Assembly (NCBI RefSeq): GCF_007993935.1
Contig: NZ_VITY01000006.1
Coordinates: 124,001-188,000, forward strand
Length of the DNA stretch: 64,000 nucleotides
Source of the DNA: Bradyrhizobium macuxiense
Lineage (GTDB): Bacteria > Pseudomonadota > Alphaproteobacteria > Rhizobiales > Xanthobacteraceae
Reading direction: 5' to 3'
Below the pieces are notes generated by a model, which saw only the letters and a program-made list of their open reading frames with translations, was not told where the DNA came from and ran no database searches. Each line of letters starts with the position of its first letter. The first letter of the stretch is position 1. Below, in pieces: positions 49,422 through 57,482 of this stretch. Both the position numbers and the translations under genes were made by a program.

Positions 49422-49699
49422 GATTCCTAGCCCTTTCTTTTCTGCAGCCGGTGGAACCGCCCCAGAGACGCTGGGAAGCGCCCCAAGAAAGGCTGCCGGC
49501 GCCCGCGGCCCCCGCGGCGGCAGAAAACCGCTATTCCCCACCCCAAATGGCGGAACAGCAGTCCAGAATCGTTCTATTGGCACCCTTGCCGGACGAGCGC
49601 AAGCCCGCTATCGGCTCGCACACGTGCAATGCACGAAATCCGCGCCGAGCGATGTTTTATTGAGACAATTTCATCCGGATTTCACAGGTCGCCAGCACC

Positions 49700-50185
49700 A
49701 TGCAGATCGCGCTGTTCCAGCCCGACATTCCCCAGAATACAGGGACGATTCTGCGCCTCTGCGCCTGCCTGGACGTGTCAGCCCATATCATCGAACCGGC
49801 GGGATTCGACACCTCGGACCGGAATTTCCGCCGCGCGGGTATGGACTATCTCGACCATGTGCGGTTGAAGCGTCACGACTCATGGTCGAAATTCGAGGAA
49901 TGGCGGGCCGAGGCCGCCTGCCGGCTGGTCGTGTTCACGACCAGGGCCGCGAAATCCTACCTTGATTTCTCGTATACGGCCTCCGATGTCCTGCTGTTCG
50001 GGCGCGAAACGGCAGGGGTGACCGACGCGGTGGTGGCCGCCGCGGATGCGCGGCTGGTGATTCCGATCAGGCCGACCATGCGCTCGCTCAATGTCGCCGT
50101 CACGGCAGCCATGGCGGTCGGTGAAGCGCTGCGGCAGACGAGTTCAGGATTTGCGGGTTCAGGAATTGCCGGTCCGGCAACTTAA
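49700..50185 (+). CDS. trmL: tRNA (cytidine(34)-2'-O)-methyltransferase
   Basis: A 161-residue SPOUT methyltransferase that methylates the wobble ribose of tRNA-Leu. The N-terminus MQIALFQPDIPQNTGTILRL is the family signature. The knot region has LLFGRETAGV and IPIRPTMRSLNVAVTAAM (in parts). Length is typical. It is divergent from fbcF and followed by queE only 10 bases after its stop, so two tRNA wobble-base modification steps share a transcript. Confidence 0.95.
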   Translation: MQIALFQPDIPQNTGTILRLCACLDVSAHIIEPAGFDTSDRNFRRAGMDYLDHVRLKRHDSWSKFEEWRAEAACRLVVFTTRAAKSYLDFSYTASDVLLFGRETAGVTDAVVAAADARLVIPIRPTMRSLNVAVTAAMAVGEALRQTSSGFAGSGIAGPAT

Positions 50186-50195
50186 GGAATTTTTG

Positions 50196-50828
50196 GTGAG
50201 CTACGCGGTCAAGGAGATCTTTCTTACCCTGCAGGGCGAAGGCGCCCATGCGGGCCGGGCCTCCGTGTTCTGCCGCTTCGCCGGCTGCAACCTCTGGAGC
50301 GGCCGCGAGCAGGACCGCGCCGGCGCCGTCTGCCGGTTCTGCGACACCGATTTCGTCGGCACCGACGGCACGCTCGGCGGCCGCTATGCCGACGCCGCCG
50401 AGCTCGCCGGCATCATTGCAGCGCAATGGACCGGGGGCGAAGCCGACCGCTACGTGGTGCTGACCGGCGGCGAGCCGCTGCTGCAGGTCGATACCGCATT
50501 GATCGAGGCCCTGCATCGCCACGGCTTTGCGATCGCGATCGAGACCAACGGCACCATCGCCCCGCCCGACGGGCTCGACTGGATCTGCGTCAGCCCCAAG
50601 GCCGCCTCCGAGCTCGTGGTGCGCAGCGGGCACGAGCTCAAGCTGGTCTATCCGCAGCCGGAGAACGCGCCGGAGGACTTTGCCGGGCTCGCCTTCGAGC
50701 GCTTCTCGCTGCAGCCGATGGACGGCCCCGACGTGATCGAGAATACCGAGCGGGCGATCGACTATTGCCTGAAGCACCCGCAATGGCGCCTTAGCGTGCA
50801 GACGCACAAGACGCTCGGCATTAGATGA
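50196..50828 (+). CDS. queE: 7-carboxy-7-deazaguanine synthase
   Basis: A 210-residue radical SAM enzyme that makes 7-carboxy-7-deazaguanine, a queuosine precursor. The N-terminus has EIFLTLQGEGAHAG. The cluster Cys set is C-x3-C in CRFAGC, then CRFCDTDF after a ~14-residue insert, a QueE variant spacing. LTGGEPLLQ and ETNGTI follow. The GTG start at 50196 has AAGGA seven bases upstream; a TTG just before is less likely. It is followed by repeat E3 and the QueD-like gene. Confidence 0.93.
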   Translation: MSYAVKEIFLTLQGEGAHAGRASVFCRFAGCNLWSGREQDRAGAVCRFCDTDFVGTDGTLGGRYADAAELAGIIAAQWTGGEADRYVVLTGGEPLLQVDTALIEALHRHGFAIAIETNGTIAPPDGLDWICVSPKAASELVVRSGHELKLVYPQPENAPEDFAGLAFERFSLQPMDGPDVIENTERAIDYCLKHPQWRLSVQTHKTLGIR

Positions 50829-50930
50829 CCGAAGCGTTTTCGAGCGAAGTGGAAACCGGTCCGCGTCAAGAAAACGCGACCAAACAAAGATAAGAGCATG
50901 ATCCGCTTCAATCGGATCGTTCTCTTCAAG
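50829..50930. repeat. dispersed repeat related to family E
   Basis: CGAAGCGTTTTCGAGCGAAG and GAAACCGGTCCGCGTCAAG, followed by GAGCATGATCCGCTTCAATC. It starts at the queE stop. Confidence 0.55.
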
Positions 50931-50949
50931 AACTGGATTGTTGAGAGAG

Positions 50950-51315
50950 ATGTGGGAATTGACGAAAGCGTTTCGGTTCGAGGCTGCGCATGCGCTGTCC
51001 GGAACGACCTTTGGCGCCGCCAGCGAGGAAATTCACGGTCACTCGTTTCGCGCCGAGGTGACCGTCCGCGGCACGCCCGACCCGAAGACCGGCATGGTGA
51101 TCGATCTCGGCCTGCTCGAACGCGCCATGGCCGAGGTGCAGAAGACGCTCGATCATAAGTTCCTGAACAAGATCGAGGCGATCGGGGTGCCGACGCTGGA
51201 GAATCTGTCGCGCTTCATCTGGGAGCGTTTGCAGCACGCCGGCAAGCTGACCCGCGTCAGCGTCCATCGCGACAGCTGCAACGAGAGCTGCACTTATTTC
51301 GGCCCGCAAGGTTAG
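50950..51315 (+). CDS. QueD-like 6-carboxytetrahydropterin synthase, divergent
   Basis: A 121-residue PTPS-fold protein. The zinc ligands are His14 (EAAHAL) and His29/His31 (HGHSF). In E. coli QueD a catalytic Cys lies four residues before the HGH. Here that position is Ser25 (ASEEIHGHS), and the late Glu in the ETCTAGC-type motif is Asp108 (DSCNESC). So two catalytic positions differ from the standard enzyme. It sits with queE and trmL, so a pterin step in queuosine synthesis is expected. It may be a variant QueD class. Confidence 0.8.
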   Translation: MWELTKAFRFEAAHALSGTTFGAASEEIHGHSFRAEVTVRGTPDPKTGMVIDLGLLERAMAEVQKTLDHKFLNKIEAIGVPTLENLSRFIWERLQHAGKLTRVSVHRDSCNESCTYFGPQG

Positions 51316-51317
51316 TC

Positions 51318-52214
51318 ATGCTGCCAACAGACCCCGCCATCATCGAGGACCGCAAGGCGCGTGCGCGCGGCTGGTTCGAGGCGCTGCGCAACGACATCTG
51401 CGCGGCGTTCGAGCAGCTCGAGGACGACGCCTCCCCCGCGCTCTATCCCGGCAGTGCCGGCCGGTTCGTGCGCACCCCCTGGGATCGCACCGACCATACC
51501 GGCAAGCCCGGCGGCGGCGGCGTGATGTCGATCATGAAGGGCCGGCTGTTCGAGAAGGTCGGCGTGCACTGCTCGACCGTGCACGGCGAGTTCGCGCCCG
51601 AATTCCGCGCGCAGATTCCCGGCGCCGCCGACGATCCACGATTTTGGGCCTCGGGCATTTCGCTGATCGCGCATCTGCGCAATCCGAACGTGCCCGCCGT
51701 GCACATGAACACCCGCTTCGTCGTCACCACCAAGGCCTGGTTCGGCGGCGGTGCGGATCTGACGCCGGTGCTGAACCGGCGGCGCACCCAGGAAGACCCC
51801 GATACGGTCGCCTTCCATGCCGCGATGAAAGCGGCCTGCACCGGACCGAACGGCGTCGCCGACTACGACAAGTACAAGAAATGGTGCGACGACTATTTCT
51901 ATCTGCCGCACCGCAAGGAAGCCCGCGGCGTCGGCGGCATTTTCTATGACTGGCATGACAGCGGCGACTGGGAGGCCGATCTCGCCTTCACCCAGGACGT
52001 CGGGCGCAGCTTCCTGAAGATCTATCCCGAACTGGTGCGGCGCAATTTCGCGGCCGACTGGAGCGCGGAGGATCGCGACGAGCAATTGGTCCGTCGCGGG
52101 CGCTATGTCGAGTTCAATCTGCTCTACGATCGCGGCACCATCTTCGGCCTGAAGACCGGCGGCAATGTCGATTCGATCCTGTCGTCGCTGCCGCCGGAGG
52201 TGAAATGGCCGTGA
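51318..52214 (+). CDS. hemF: oxygen-dependent coproporphyrinogen III oxidase
   Basis: A 298-residue HemF that oxidatively decarboxylates coproporphyrinogen III in haem synthesis under aerobic conditions. GGGGVMSIMKGRLFEKVGVHCSTVHG and the CDDYFYLPHRKEARGVGGIFYDW block (in parts) are strong family signatures, as is the C-terminal RGRYVEFNLLYDRGT. It starts 2 bases past the QueD-like stop and overlaps the HAD gene by 10 bases. Confidence 0.97.
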   Translation: MLPTDPAIIEDRKARARGWFEALRNDICAAFEQLEDDASPALYPGSAGRFVRTPWDRTDHTGKPGGGGVMSIMKGRLFEKVGVHCSTVHGEFAPEFRAQIPGAADDPRFWASGISLIAHLRNPNVPAVHMNTRFVVTTKAWFGGGADLTPVLNRRRTQEDPDTVAFHAAMKAACTGPNGVADYDKYKKWCDDYFYLPHRKEARGVGGIFYDWHDSGDWEADLAFTQDVGRSFLKIYPELVRRNFAADWSAEDRDEQLVRRGRYVEFNLLYDRGTIFGLKTGGNVDSILSSLPPEVKWP

Positions 52215-52945
52215 CCAAGCTGCCGCGCGCGATGCTGATCGACATGGATGACACCATCCTGTCGGCCTATGGACGTCCCGAGATCGCCTGGAACACGATC
52301 ACCGCCGAATTCGCCGCCGAGCTCGCGCCCCTGCCCCCCGACGAGGTCGCGACCGCGCTTTTGGCTTATGCACGGCGATTCTGGTCGACGGCTGAACCGA
52401 TCTGGCGGATCAAGCTCGGCGAGGCGCGCCGGCTCACCGTGAAGGGCGGCTTCGCTCAGCTTGCGGCAGCCGGCCATCGCGCGCTCCCCGACGATCTCGC
52501 GGACCGCATCGCCGATCGCTTCACCGCCTATCGCGAGGAGGAGATGTTCGTCTTCCCCGGCGCGCATGAGGCGATCGATGCGTTCAAGGCGCTCGGCATC
52601 AAGCTCGCGCTGGTCACCAACGGCGCCGCCGACATGCAGCGCGCCAAGGTCGAGCGCTTCGCGCTCGGTCATCGCTTCGATCACATCCAGATCGAGGGCG
52701 AGCACGGTTTCGGCAAGCCCGAGGAGCGCGCCTATCTGCACGCGATGCAGGCACTCGGCGTCACCCCGGCCGAGACATGGATGATCGGCGACAATCTGGA
52801 GTGGGAGATCGTGGCGCCGCAGCGGCTTGGCATCTACGCGATCTGGATGGACGTGCACGGCGTCGGGCTGCCGGTGGGATCGACGATCAAGCCCGACCGC
52901 ATCATCCGCTCGCTGAGCGAACTGGTTCCCGCCCGACACGAATAG
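52205..52945 (+). CDS. HAD-superfamily phosphatase
   Basis: A 246-residue HAD hydrolase. Motif I is MLIDMDDTIL (Asp nucleophile and acid) near residues 11-16, motif II is LVTNG, and motif IV is MIGDNLEWEI. The cap is the C1 helical type. Family members dephosphorylate small metabolites. Translation is coupled to hemF through a 10-base overlap. A haem-related role is possible but not shown. Confidence 0.9.
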   Translation: MAVTKLPRAMLIDMDDTILSAYGRPEIAWNTITAEFAAELAPLPPDEVATALLAYARRFWSTAEPIWRIKLGEARRLTVKGGFAQLAAAGHRALPDDLADRIADRFTAYREEEMFVFPGAHEAIDAFKALGIKLALVTNGAADMQRAKVERFALGHRFDHIQIEGEHGFGKPEERAYLHAMQALGVTPAETWMIGDNLEWEIVAPQRLGIYAIWMDVHGVGLPVGSTIKPDRIIRSLSELVPARHE

Positions 52946-53049
52946 CTGTTTTCCACGTCAATTCCATCGAAGCCGGCGCCGGCCGTGATTTGACTGTCAT
53001 CACCGGTCGCTAGCCTGCCGTCCGCGTCAACCAGCGCGAAGGGAATATC

Positions 53050-53328
53050 ATGGAACTGAAACCAGGCGATGTCGTCATGCTGAAATCCGGCGGCCATCCG
53101 ATCACGGTGGTGGAAGTCGACGAGGACAAGGTCGAGTGTCTGTGGATGGGCACGGACGGCGATCTGTTTCGCGAAACCCTGCCGCTCGTCGCACTCGAAT
53201 CGACCGAGCTCGATCCCGAGGACGATGAAGAGGAAGACGACGAAGAAGAAGACGACGACGAGGAAGAAGAGGACGACGAAGACGAGGACGACGACGGCGA
53301 TCGCAAGAAGAAGCGCAAGGCGGCCTAA
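53050..53328 (+). CDS. YodC-like protein with an acidic tail
   Basis: A 92-residue protein. Residues ~1-53 resemble the YodC/DUF2158 small beta domain (FKPGDVVMLKSGGHPITV-type start, VECLWMGTDG). It then has 26 consecutive Asp/Glu residues ending in GDRKKKRKAA. The tail makes it strongly acidic with a basic cap. GAAGGGAATATC precedes the ATG. It follows the HAD gene by 104 bases and is convergent with cca. The function is unknown; a nucleic-acid mimic or a metal- or protein-binding tail are options. Confidence 0.75.
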   Translation: MELKPGDVVMLKSGGHPITVVEVDEDKVECLWMGTDGDLFRETLPLVALESTELDPEDDEEEDDEEEDDDEEEEDDEDEDDDGDRKKKRKAA

Positions 53329-53415
53329 GATCCGTTGATGCGATGCTGCCTCGCGCATGCGGCATGCGTACGACGTTCGTCACCGTGCCGCCGATGAACT
53401 CGGCGGTACGAAAAT

Positions 53416-54672
53416 TCAGAGCCGGTGATCGCGGGTGAAACGGGAAACGGTCTGGTCGGCGATGCCGGACAGCACCTGCGGATCGAGCGGAAAATCCGCC
53501 GCGAGCCAGGCATCCTCGGCCAAGGTCAGCACATGCCCCAGCGCCGGCCCCTCGGCGATCCCGCGCGCGATGAAATCCGACGCCCGCAGCGGAAAGTGCG
53601 GCGCACGCCAGCGCTGCGGCAACGTGGCGAGCGCGCGCCATTGATCGACGTCGCGGCCGGCGCCGGTTCGCGCCCAGGCCAGCAGCAGGCGGTCGCGGTA
53701 CGGCTCCTCATCGAGCCGGTAGAGCCTGCGCTTGGCATGCGCCTCGTCCATGCCGGGCAGGCGCCACCAGCGATGGCCCATCGAATCCAGCGCCTTGGCC
53801 TCGGCGTTGGAGAGCCGCAGCCGGCTTGCGATGCGCCGCGCATCCTCGGTCACCGCAACCGTCAGCGCTGCGAGCCTGCGCATCGCACTCGGTGCGAGCC
53901 CCATCAACCTCTCGATCTCGATCATCGCCGCGAACGGCCCGGTATAGGCGACGCCGCCGAACAGCGGCTGCAGCAACCCGCCATCGCCCATCGCGACCAT
54001 CGCGCCGGCGGCGCCGTTCGCCACCACGAGCTTGAGCATCTCCATCCGGATGCGCTCGGCCGAGAGGCCGGCAAGTCCGGCGCGCGCACTGACGCAGGCG
54101 AGATAGCCGGCGCGATCGACCTCGCCCGCGCCATAGGCGGCGTGGAAGCGGAAGAAACGCAGGATGCGCAAATAATCCTCGGCGATCCGCTGCGCGGGAT
54201 CGCCGATGAAGCGCACGCGGCGCGCCTCGATGTCGGCGAGACCGCCGACGTGATCATGCACGACGCCCGAGGCGTCGACCGACAGGCCGTTGATGGTGAA
54301 GTCGCGCCGCTCGGCGTCGCGCACCCAGTCGCGCCCGAACGCCACCTTGGCCTTGCGGCCATAGGTCTCGGTGTCCTCGCGCAGCGTCGTCACCTCGAAC
54401 GGCTGGCCGTCGACCACCAGGGTCACCGTGCCGTGCTCGATGCCGGTCGGCACGCTCTTGATGGCAGCCCGCTTGGCGCGGCGGATCACCTCCTCCGGCA
54501 GCGCCGTGGTGGCGATATCGATGTCGGCGAGCGGAATCCGCATCAGCGCGTTGCGCACGGCGCCGCCGATCACCCGCGCTTCCTCGCCGTCGGCATTGAG
54601 CAGGCCGAGCACGCGCGCCGCCGGCCCCGAAGCGAGCCACGGTGCGTCGGACAACAAGCGCACCTCGCTCAT
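53416..54672 (-). CDS. cca: CCA tRNA nucleotidyltransferase / poly(A) polymerase family
   Basis: A 418-residue class II nucleotidyltransferase. The N-terminus has GGAVRNALMR and DIDIATTALPEEVI, the catalytic Asp pair and nucleotide site. GRDWVRDAERRDFTINGL and the ARRVRFIGDPAQRIAEDYLRILRFFRF block follow. It would add or repair the 3' CCA of tRNAs. Its start overlaps the DUF6111 stop as ATGA, so it is the last gene of a four-gene coupled run. Confidence 0.95.
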   Translation of the reverse strand: MSEVRLLSDAPWLASGPAARVLGLLNADGEEARVIGGAVRNALMRIPLADIDIATTALPEEVIRRAKRAAIKSVPTGIEHGTVTLVVDGQPFEVTTLREDTETYGRKAKVAFGRDWVRDAERRDFTINGLSVDASGVVHDHVGGLADIEARRVRFIGDPAQRIAEDYLRILRFFRFHAAYGAGEVDRAGYLACVSARAGLAGLSAERIRMEMLKLVVANGAAGAMVAMGDGGLLQPLFGGVAYTGPFAAMIEIERLMGLAPSAMRRLAALTVAVTEDARRIASRLRLSNAEAKALDSMGHRWWRLPGMDEAHAKRRLYRLDEEPYRDRLLLAWARTGAGRDVDQWRALATLPQRWRAPHFPLRASDFIARGIAEGPALGHVLTLAEDAWLAADFPLDPQVLSGIADQTVSRFTRDHRL

Positions 54673-54932
54673 CTCTCAGCCCCCGGCACCAGCCTGCCAT
54701 TCTCGATGTGAGCGGGAACGTAGGTGGAGTTCGGCGGCGCGCCGGTCAGTTCGGCGAGCAGCACGAAGCTCACGATGACCATCACCAGCGCCGCCAGCGT
54801 CAGCTTCATGATCATGTCGAGCGGCCAGGACGCCGGCAGCGTCACGCCGGACCGCGTCGCGATGAGGAAGATGGCATAGACCGCGAAGGGGATCAGGAAG
54901 ATTCCGATCTCGGTCAACACCGTGCGGATCAT
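54669..54932 (-). CDS. DUF6111 small membrane protein
   Basis: An 87-residue protein with two membrane segments (EIGIFLIPFAVYAIFLIA and LTLAALVMVIVSFVLLAEL) and a short soluble end with NSTYVPAHIENGRLVPG, a strongly conserved tail in this family. It overlaps NUDIX by ATGA and cca by ATGA. This placement between the NUDIX and cca genes is recurrent in Rhizobiales. The function is unknown. Confidence 0.85.
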   Translation of the reverse strand: MIRTVLTEIGIFLIPFAVYAIFLIATRSGVTLPASWPLDMIMKLTLAALVMVIVSFVLLAELTGAPPNSTYVPAHIENGRLVPGAER

Positions 54933-55600
54933 GACAGATAGATCCGCTCATACAGCACGCGCAGGATGCCCGCGGTCGCGCCCCAGATGTAACGCTCGGC
55001 GAACGGCATCGCATAATAGGAGCGGTCCATGCCGCGGAATTCCTTGGTGTGGATCTGATGATTCTCGGGGTTCATCAGGAAAGCGAGCGGCACTTCGAAC
55101 GCATCGACGACTTCGGCCTCGTTGATCTCAAGGGCAAATCCCGGCTTCACCTTGGCGACCGTCGGCAGGATGCGGAAGCCGAACGCAGTGCCATAGAGGT
55201 CGAGATAGCCGACAGGGTCGATGAATTCCCGCCTCAAGCCGACTTCTTCACAGGCTTCGCGCAGCGCGGCATCGAGCGGCGAGGCATCGGTGGCGTCGAT
55301 CTTGCCGCCGGGAAACGAAATCTGGCCGGCGTGGCTCGACAGATTGGGCGAACGCTGCGTCAACAGCACGGTCGGCTCGGGATGATCGACCACCGGGATC
55401 AGCACCGCGGCCGGCCGCACCGGCTGCTCCTGGGCGACGATCTCGAGCATCCGGTCGTTGCCGGAATCTCCGGTGCGCGGAATGATATGCGGATCGACCA
55501 GGCCCGGCGGCACTTCGAAATTGAGCCGCGTGCGGGCCCGCGCGAAGAATTCCGTCGAGCTGATCGTCGCCGGCTTCACCTTCAGCAACGGCTCGTTCAA
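54929..55600 (-). CDS. NUDIX hydrolase, CoA-pyrophosphatase type
   Basis: A 223-residue NUDIX protein. The box appears as GGKIDATDASPLDAALREAC followed by EEVGL, with Asp in place of the usual first Glu, and a preceding LTQRSPNLSSHAGQISFPGG, which is the CoA-pyrophosphatase (NudL) hallmark. The start is TTG at 55600, forming TTGA with the DUF1285 stop; no nearby ATG fits. It probably cleaves CoA or related dinucleotides. Confidence 0.9.
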   Translation of the reverse strand: MNEPLLKVKPATISSTEFFARARTRLNFEVPPGLVDPHIIPRTGDSGNDRMLEIVAQEQPVRPAAVLIPVVDHPEPTVLLTQRSPNLSSHAGQISFPGGKIDATDASPLDAALREACEEVGLRREFIDPVGYLDLYGTAFGFRILPTVAKVKPGFALEINEAEVVDAFEVPLAFLMNPENHQIHTKEFRGMDRSYYAMPFAERYIWGATAGILRVLYERIYLS

Positions 55601-56238
55601 AGTGCGCCCCTCACCTGACTGGCATCGGCCATCGCGAAAAACTCGCCGCCGGACTCGATGCCGAACATCTCCTGACCATCGACCATCCGCTCCTCGCCCA
55701 TGTCAACCAGATCGTAGTAGAGCGCGCGGGTGACCTTCGCCCACAGGTCGGCGCGAACATGCAGATAGGGCGTCAATCCGCCATCTTCGGCGGCTTCGAA
55801 TCTGAGGCCGTGGCCCTTCTCGCAATCCACCCAGTCATCGACGTTGGTGCGGAACCTGAGCAACCGGCCGCGCGCGTCTTCCTCGGTCTGCATTTCCACG
55901 GCGAGGAACGGTGCGTCGTCGACGCGGATGCCGACCTTCTCGACCGGTGTCACGAGAAAGTGCTTGCCGTCCTCGCGTTTCAGAATCGTGGAGAACAGCC
56001 GCACCAGCGCCGGGCGTCCGATCGGCGTTCCCATGTAGAACCAGGTGCCGTCAGGCGCGATTCGCATGTCGAGATCGCCGCAGAACGGCGGATTCCACAG
56101 GTGAACCGGCGGCAGGCCCTTGCGTCCGGCCGTATCGGATGTCGCAGCCTGGTTGGCGGCAGCAGTCAAGCCCTCGAGGCCCTTGCCTCCGAGACCCGTA
56201 GTTTCACTGCCGGAATCGCTCTGCCCTTGCTTCGCCAT
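55597..56238 (-). CDS. DUF1285 protein
   Basis: A 213-residue DUF1285 protein. The conserved core is PPVHLWNPPFCGDLDMRIAPDGTWFYMGTPIGRPALVRLF (in parts), then KHFLVTPVEKVGIRVDDAPF. The first ~35 residues are Gly/Ser/Ala-rich and likely disordered. There is no signal peptide. It is the first gene of the run to cca and divergent from a MoxR operon, an arrangement common in alphaproteobacteria. The molecular function is unknown. Confidence 0.88.
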   Translation of the reverse strand: MAKQGQSDSGSETTGLGGKGLEGLTAAANQAATSDTAGRKGLPPVHLWNPPFCGDLDMRIAPDGTWFYMGTPIGRPALVRLFSTILKREDGKHFLVTPVEKVGIRVDDAPFLAVEMQTEEDARGRLLRFRTNVDDWVDCEKGHGLRFEAAEDGGLTPYLHVRADLWAKVTRALYYDLVDMGEERMVDGQEMFGIESGGEFFAMADASQVRGAL

Positions 56239-56477
56239 TGTTTGCCTTGAAGTTTCCTACCCTCAATCTGGCACGTTTGGTGCACGTATTCTGAGATGTG
56301 GTCGGGATGTCATTCTCGCCACATCGTGATGCCGGTCATACCCTGAAATACCGATAAGGTGGGGATAGTTTAATTCAACGAATACATGGCCTTCGCATAG
56401 GTTTAGCATGCGGGCCATGCGATGACGACAGATGCAGCCGCGGGAAATGCGCGCATCGCCGAGAAGGAGCGGATCGA

Positions 56478-57482
56478 ATGGCTGGTGCAGACAGCGTCGA
56501 GAAACTGGAGGATGTGATCGTCCGTTCGGCCGAGCAGGTCGCGGGCCAGATCAAGGCCGCCAAGGAAGCGGTGTCCACGGTCATCTTCGGCCAGGACCAG
56601 GTGATCGAAAACACGCTGGTGACGATCCTGTCCGGCGGCCACGCGCTGTTGATCGGCGTCCCCGGCCTCGCCAAGACCAAGCTGGTCGAAACGCTCGGTG
56701 TCACGCTCGGGCTCGACGCCAAGCGCATCCAGTTCACGCCTGACCTGATGCCGTCGGACATCCTCGGCGCCGAAGTGCTCGACGAGAGCTCGGCCGGCAA
56801 GCGTTCGTTCCGCTTCATCTCGGGTCCGGTGTTCGCGCAGCTCTTGATGGCCGACGAGATCAACCGCGCCAGCCCGCGCACCCAGTCGGCGCTGCTGCAA
56901 GCCATGCAAGAGCAGCACATCACCATTGCCGGCGCGCGGCACGATCTGCCGAAGCCGTTCCACGTGCTCGCGACCCAGAACCCGCTCGAGCAGGAAGGCA
57001 CCTATCCGCTGCCCGAGGCGCAGCTCGACCGCTTCCTGATGGAAATCGACGTCGACTATCCCGATCGCGACGCCGAGCGCCGCATCCTGTTCGAAACCAC
57101 CGGCGCCGAAGAGGCGCATGCCAAGCCGTCGATGGACGCGGAGACGCTGCTCACCGCACAACGGCTGGTGCGGCGCCTGCCGGTCGGCGATTCCGTGGTC
57201 GAGGCGATCCTGACGCTGGTGCGCGCCGCGCGCCCCGGCACCGAGGGCGGCGAGGCCGGCAAGCTGATCGCGTGGGGACCCGGTCCCCGCGCCAGCCAGG
57301 CCTTGATGCTGGCGGTGCGCGCCCGCGCGTTGCTCGACGGCAGGCTCGCGCCGTCGATCGACGACGTGCTCGATCTCGCCGAGCCCGTGCTCAAGCACCG
57401 CATGGCGCTGACCTTCTCGGCGCGCGCCGAGGGCCGCACCATTCCGGACGTGATCAAGCAGTTGAAGACGCGGATCGGTTGA
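56478..57482 (+). CDS. MoxR-family AAA+ ATPase of a Bat-like operon
   Basis: A 334-residue MoxR ATPase with GVPGLAKTKL as Walker A (about residues 60-69) and LLMADEINRASPRTQSALLQAM as Walker B and following helix (in parts). ATQNPLEQEGTYPLPEAQLDRF is the family sensor region. AAGGAGCGGATCGA precedes the ATG. It overlaps the DUF58 gene by one base (TGATG). MoxR-DUF58 pairs often belong to Bat/aerotolerance-like clusters acting at the cell envelope. Confidence 0.94.
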   Translation: MAGADSVEKLEDVIVRSAEQVAGQIKAAKEAVSTVIFGQDQVIENTLVTILSGGHALLIGVPGLAKTKLVETLGVTLGLDAKRIQFTPDLMPSDILGAEVLDESSAGKRSFRFISGPVFAQLLMADEINRASPRTQSALLQAMQEQHITIAGARHDLPKPFHVLATQNPLEQEGTYPLPEAQLDRFLMEIDVDYPDRDAERRILFETTGAEEAHAKPSMDAETLLTAQRLVRRLPVGDSVVEAILTLVRAARPGTEGGEAGKLIAWGPGPRASQALMLAVRARALLDGRLAPSIDDVLDLAEPVLKHRMALTFSARAEGRTIPDVIKQLKTRIG

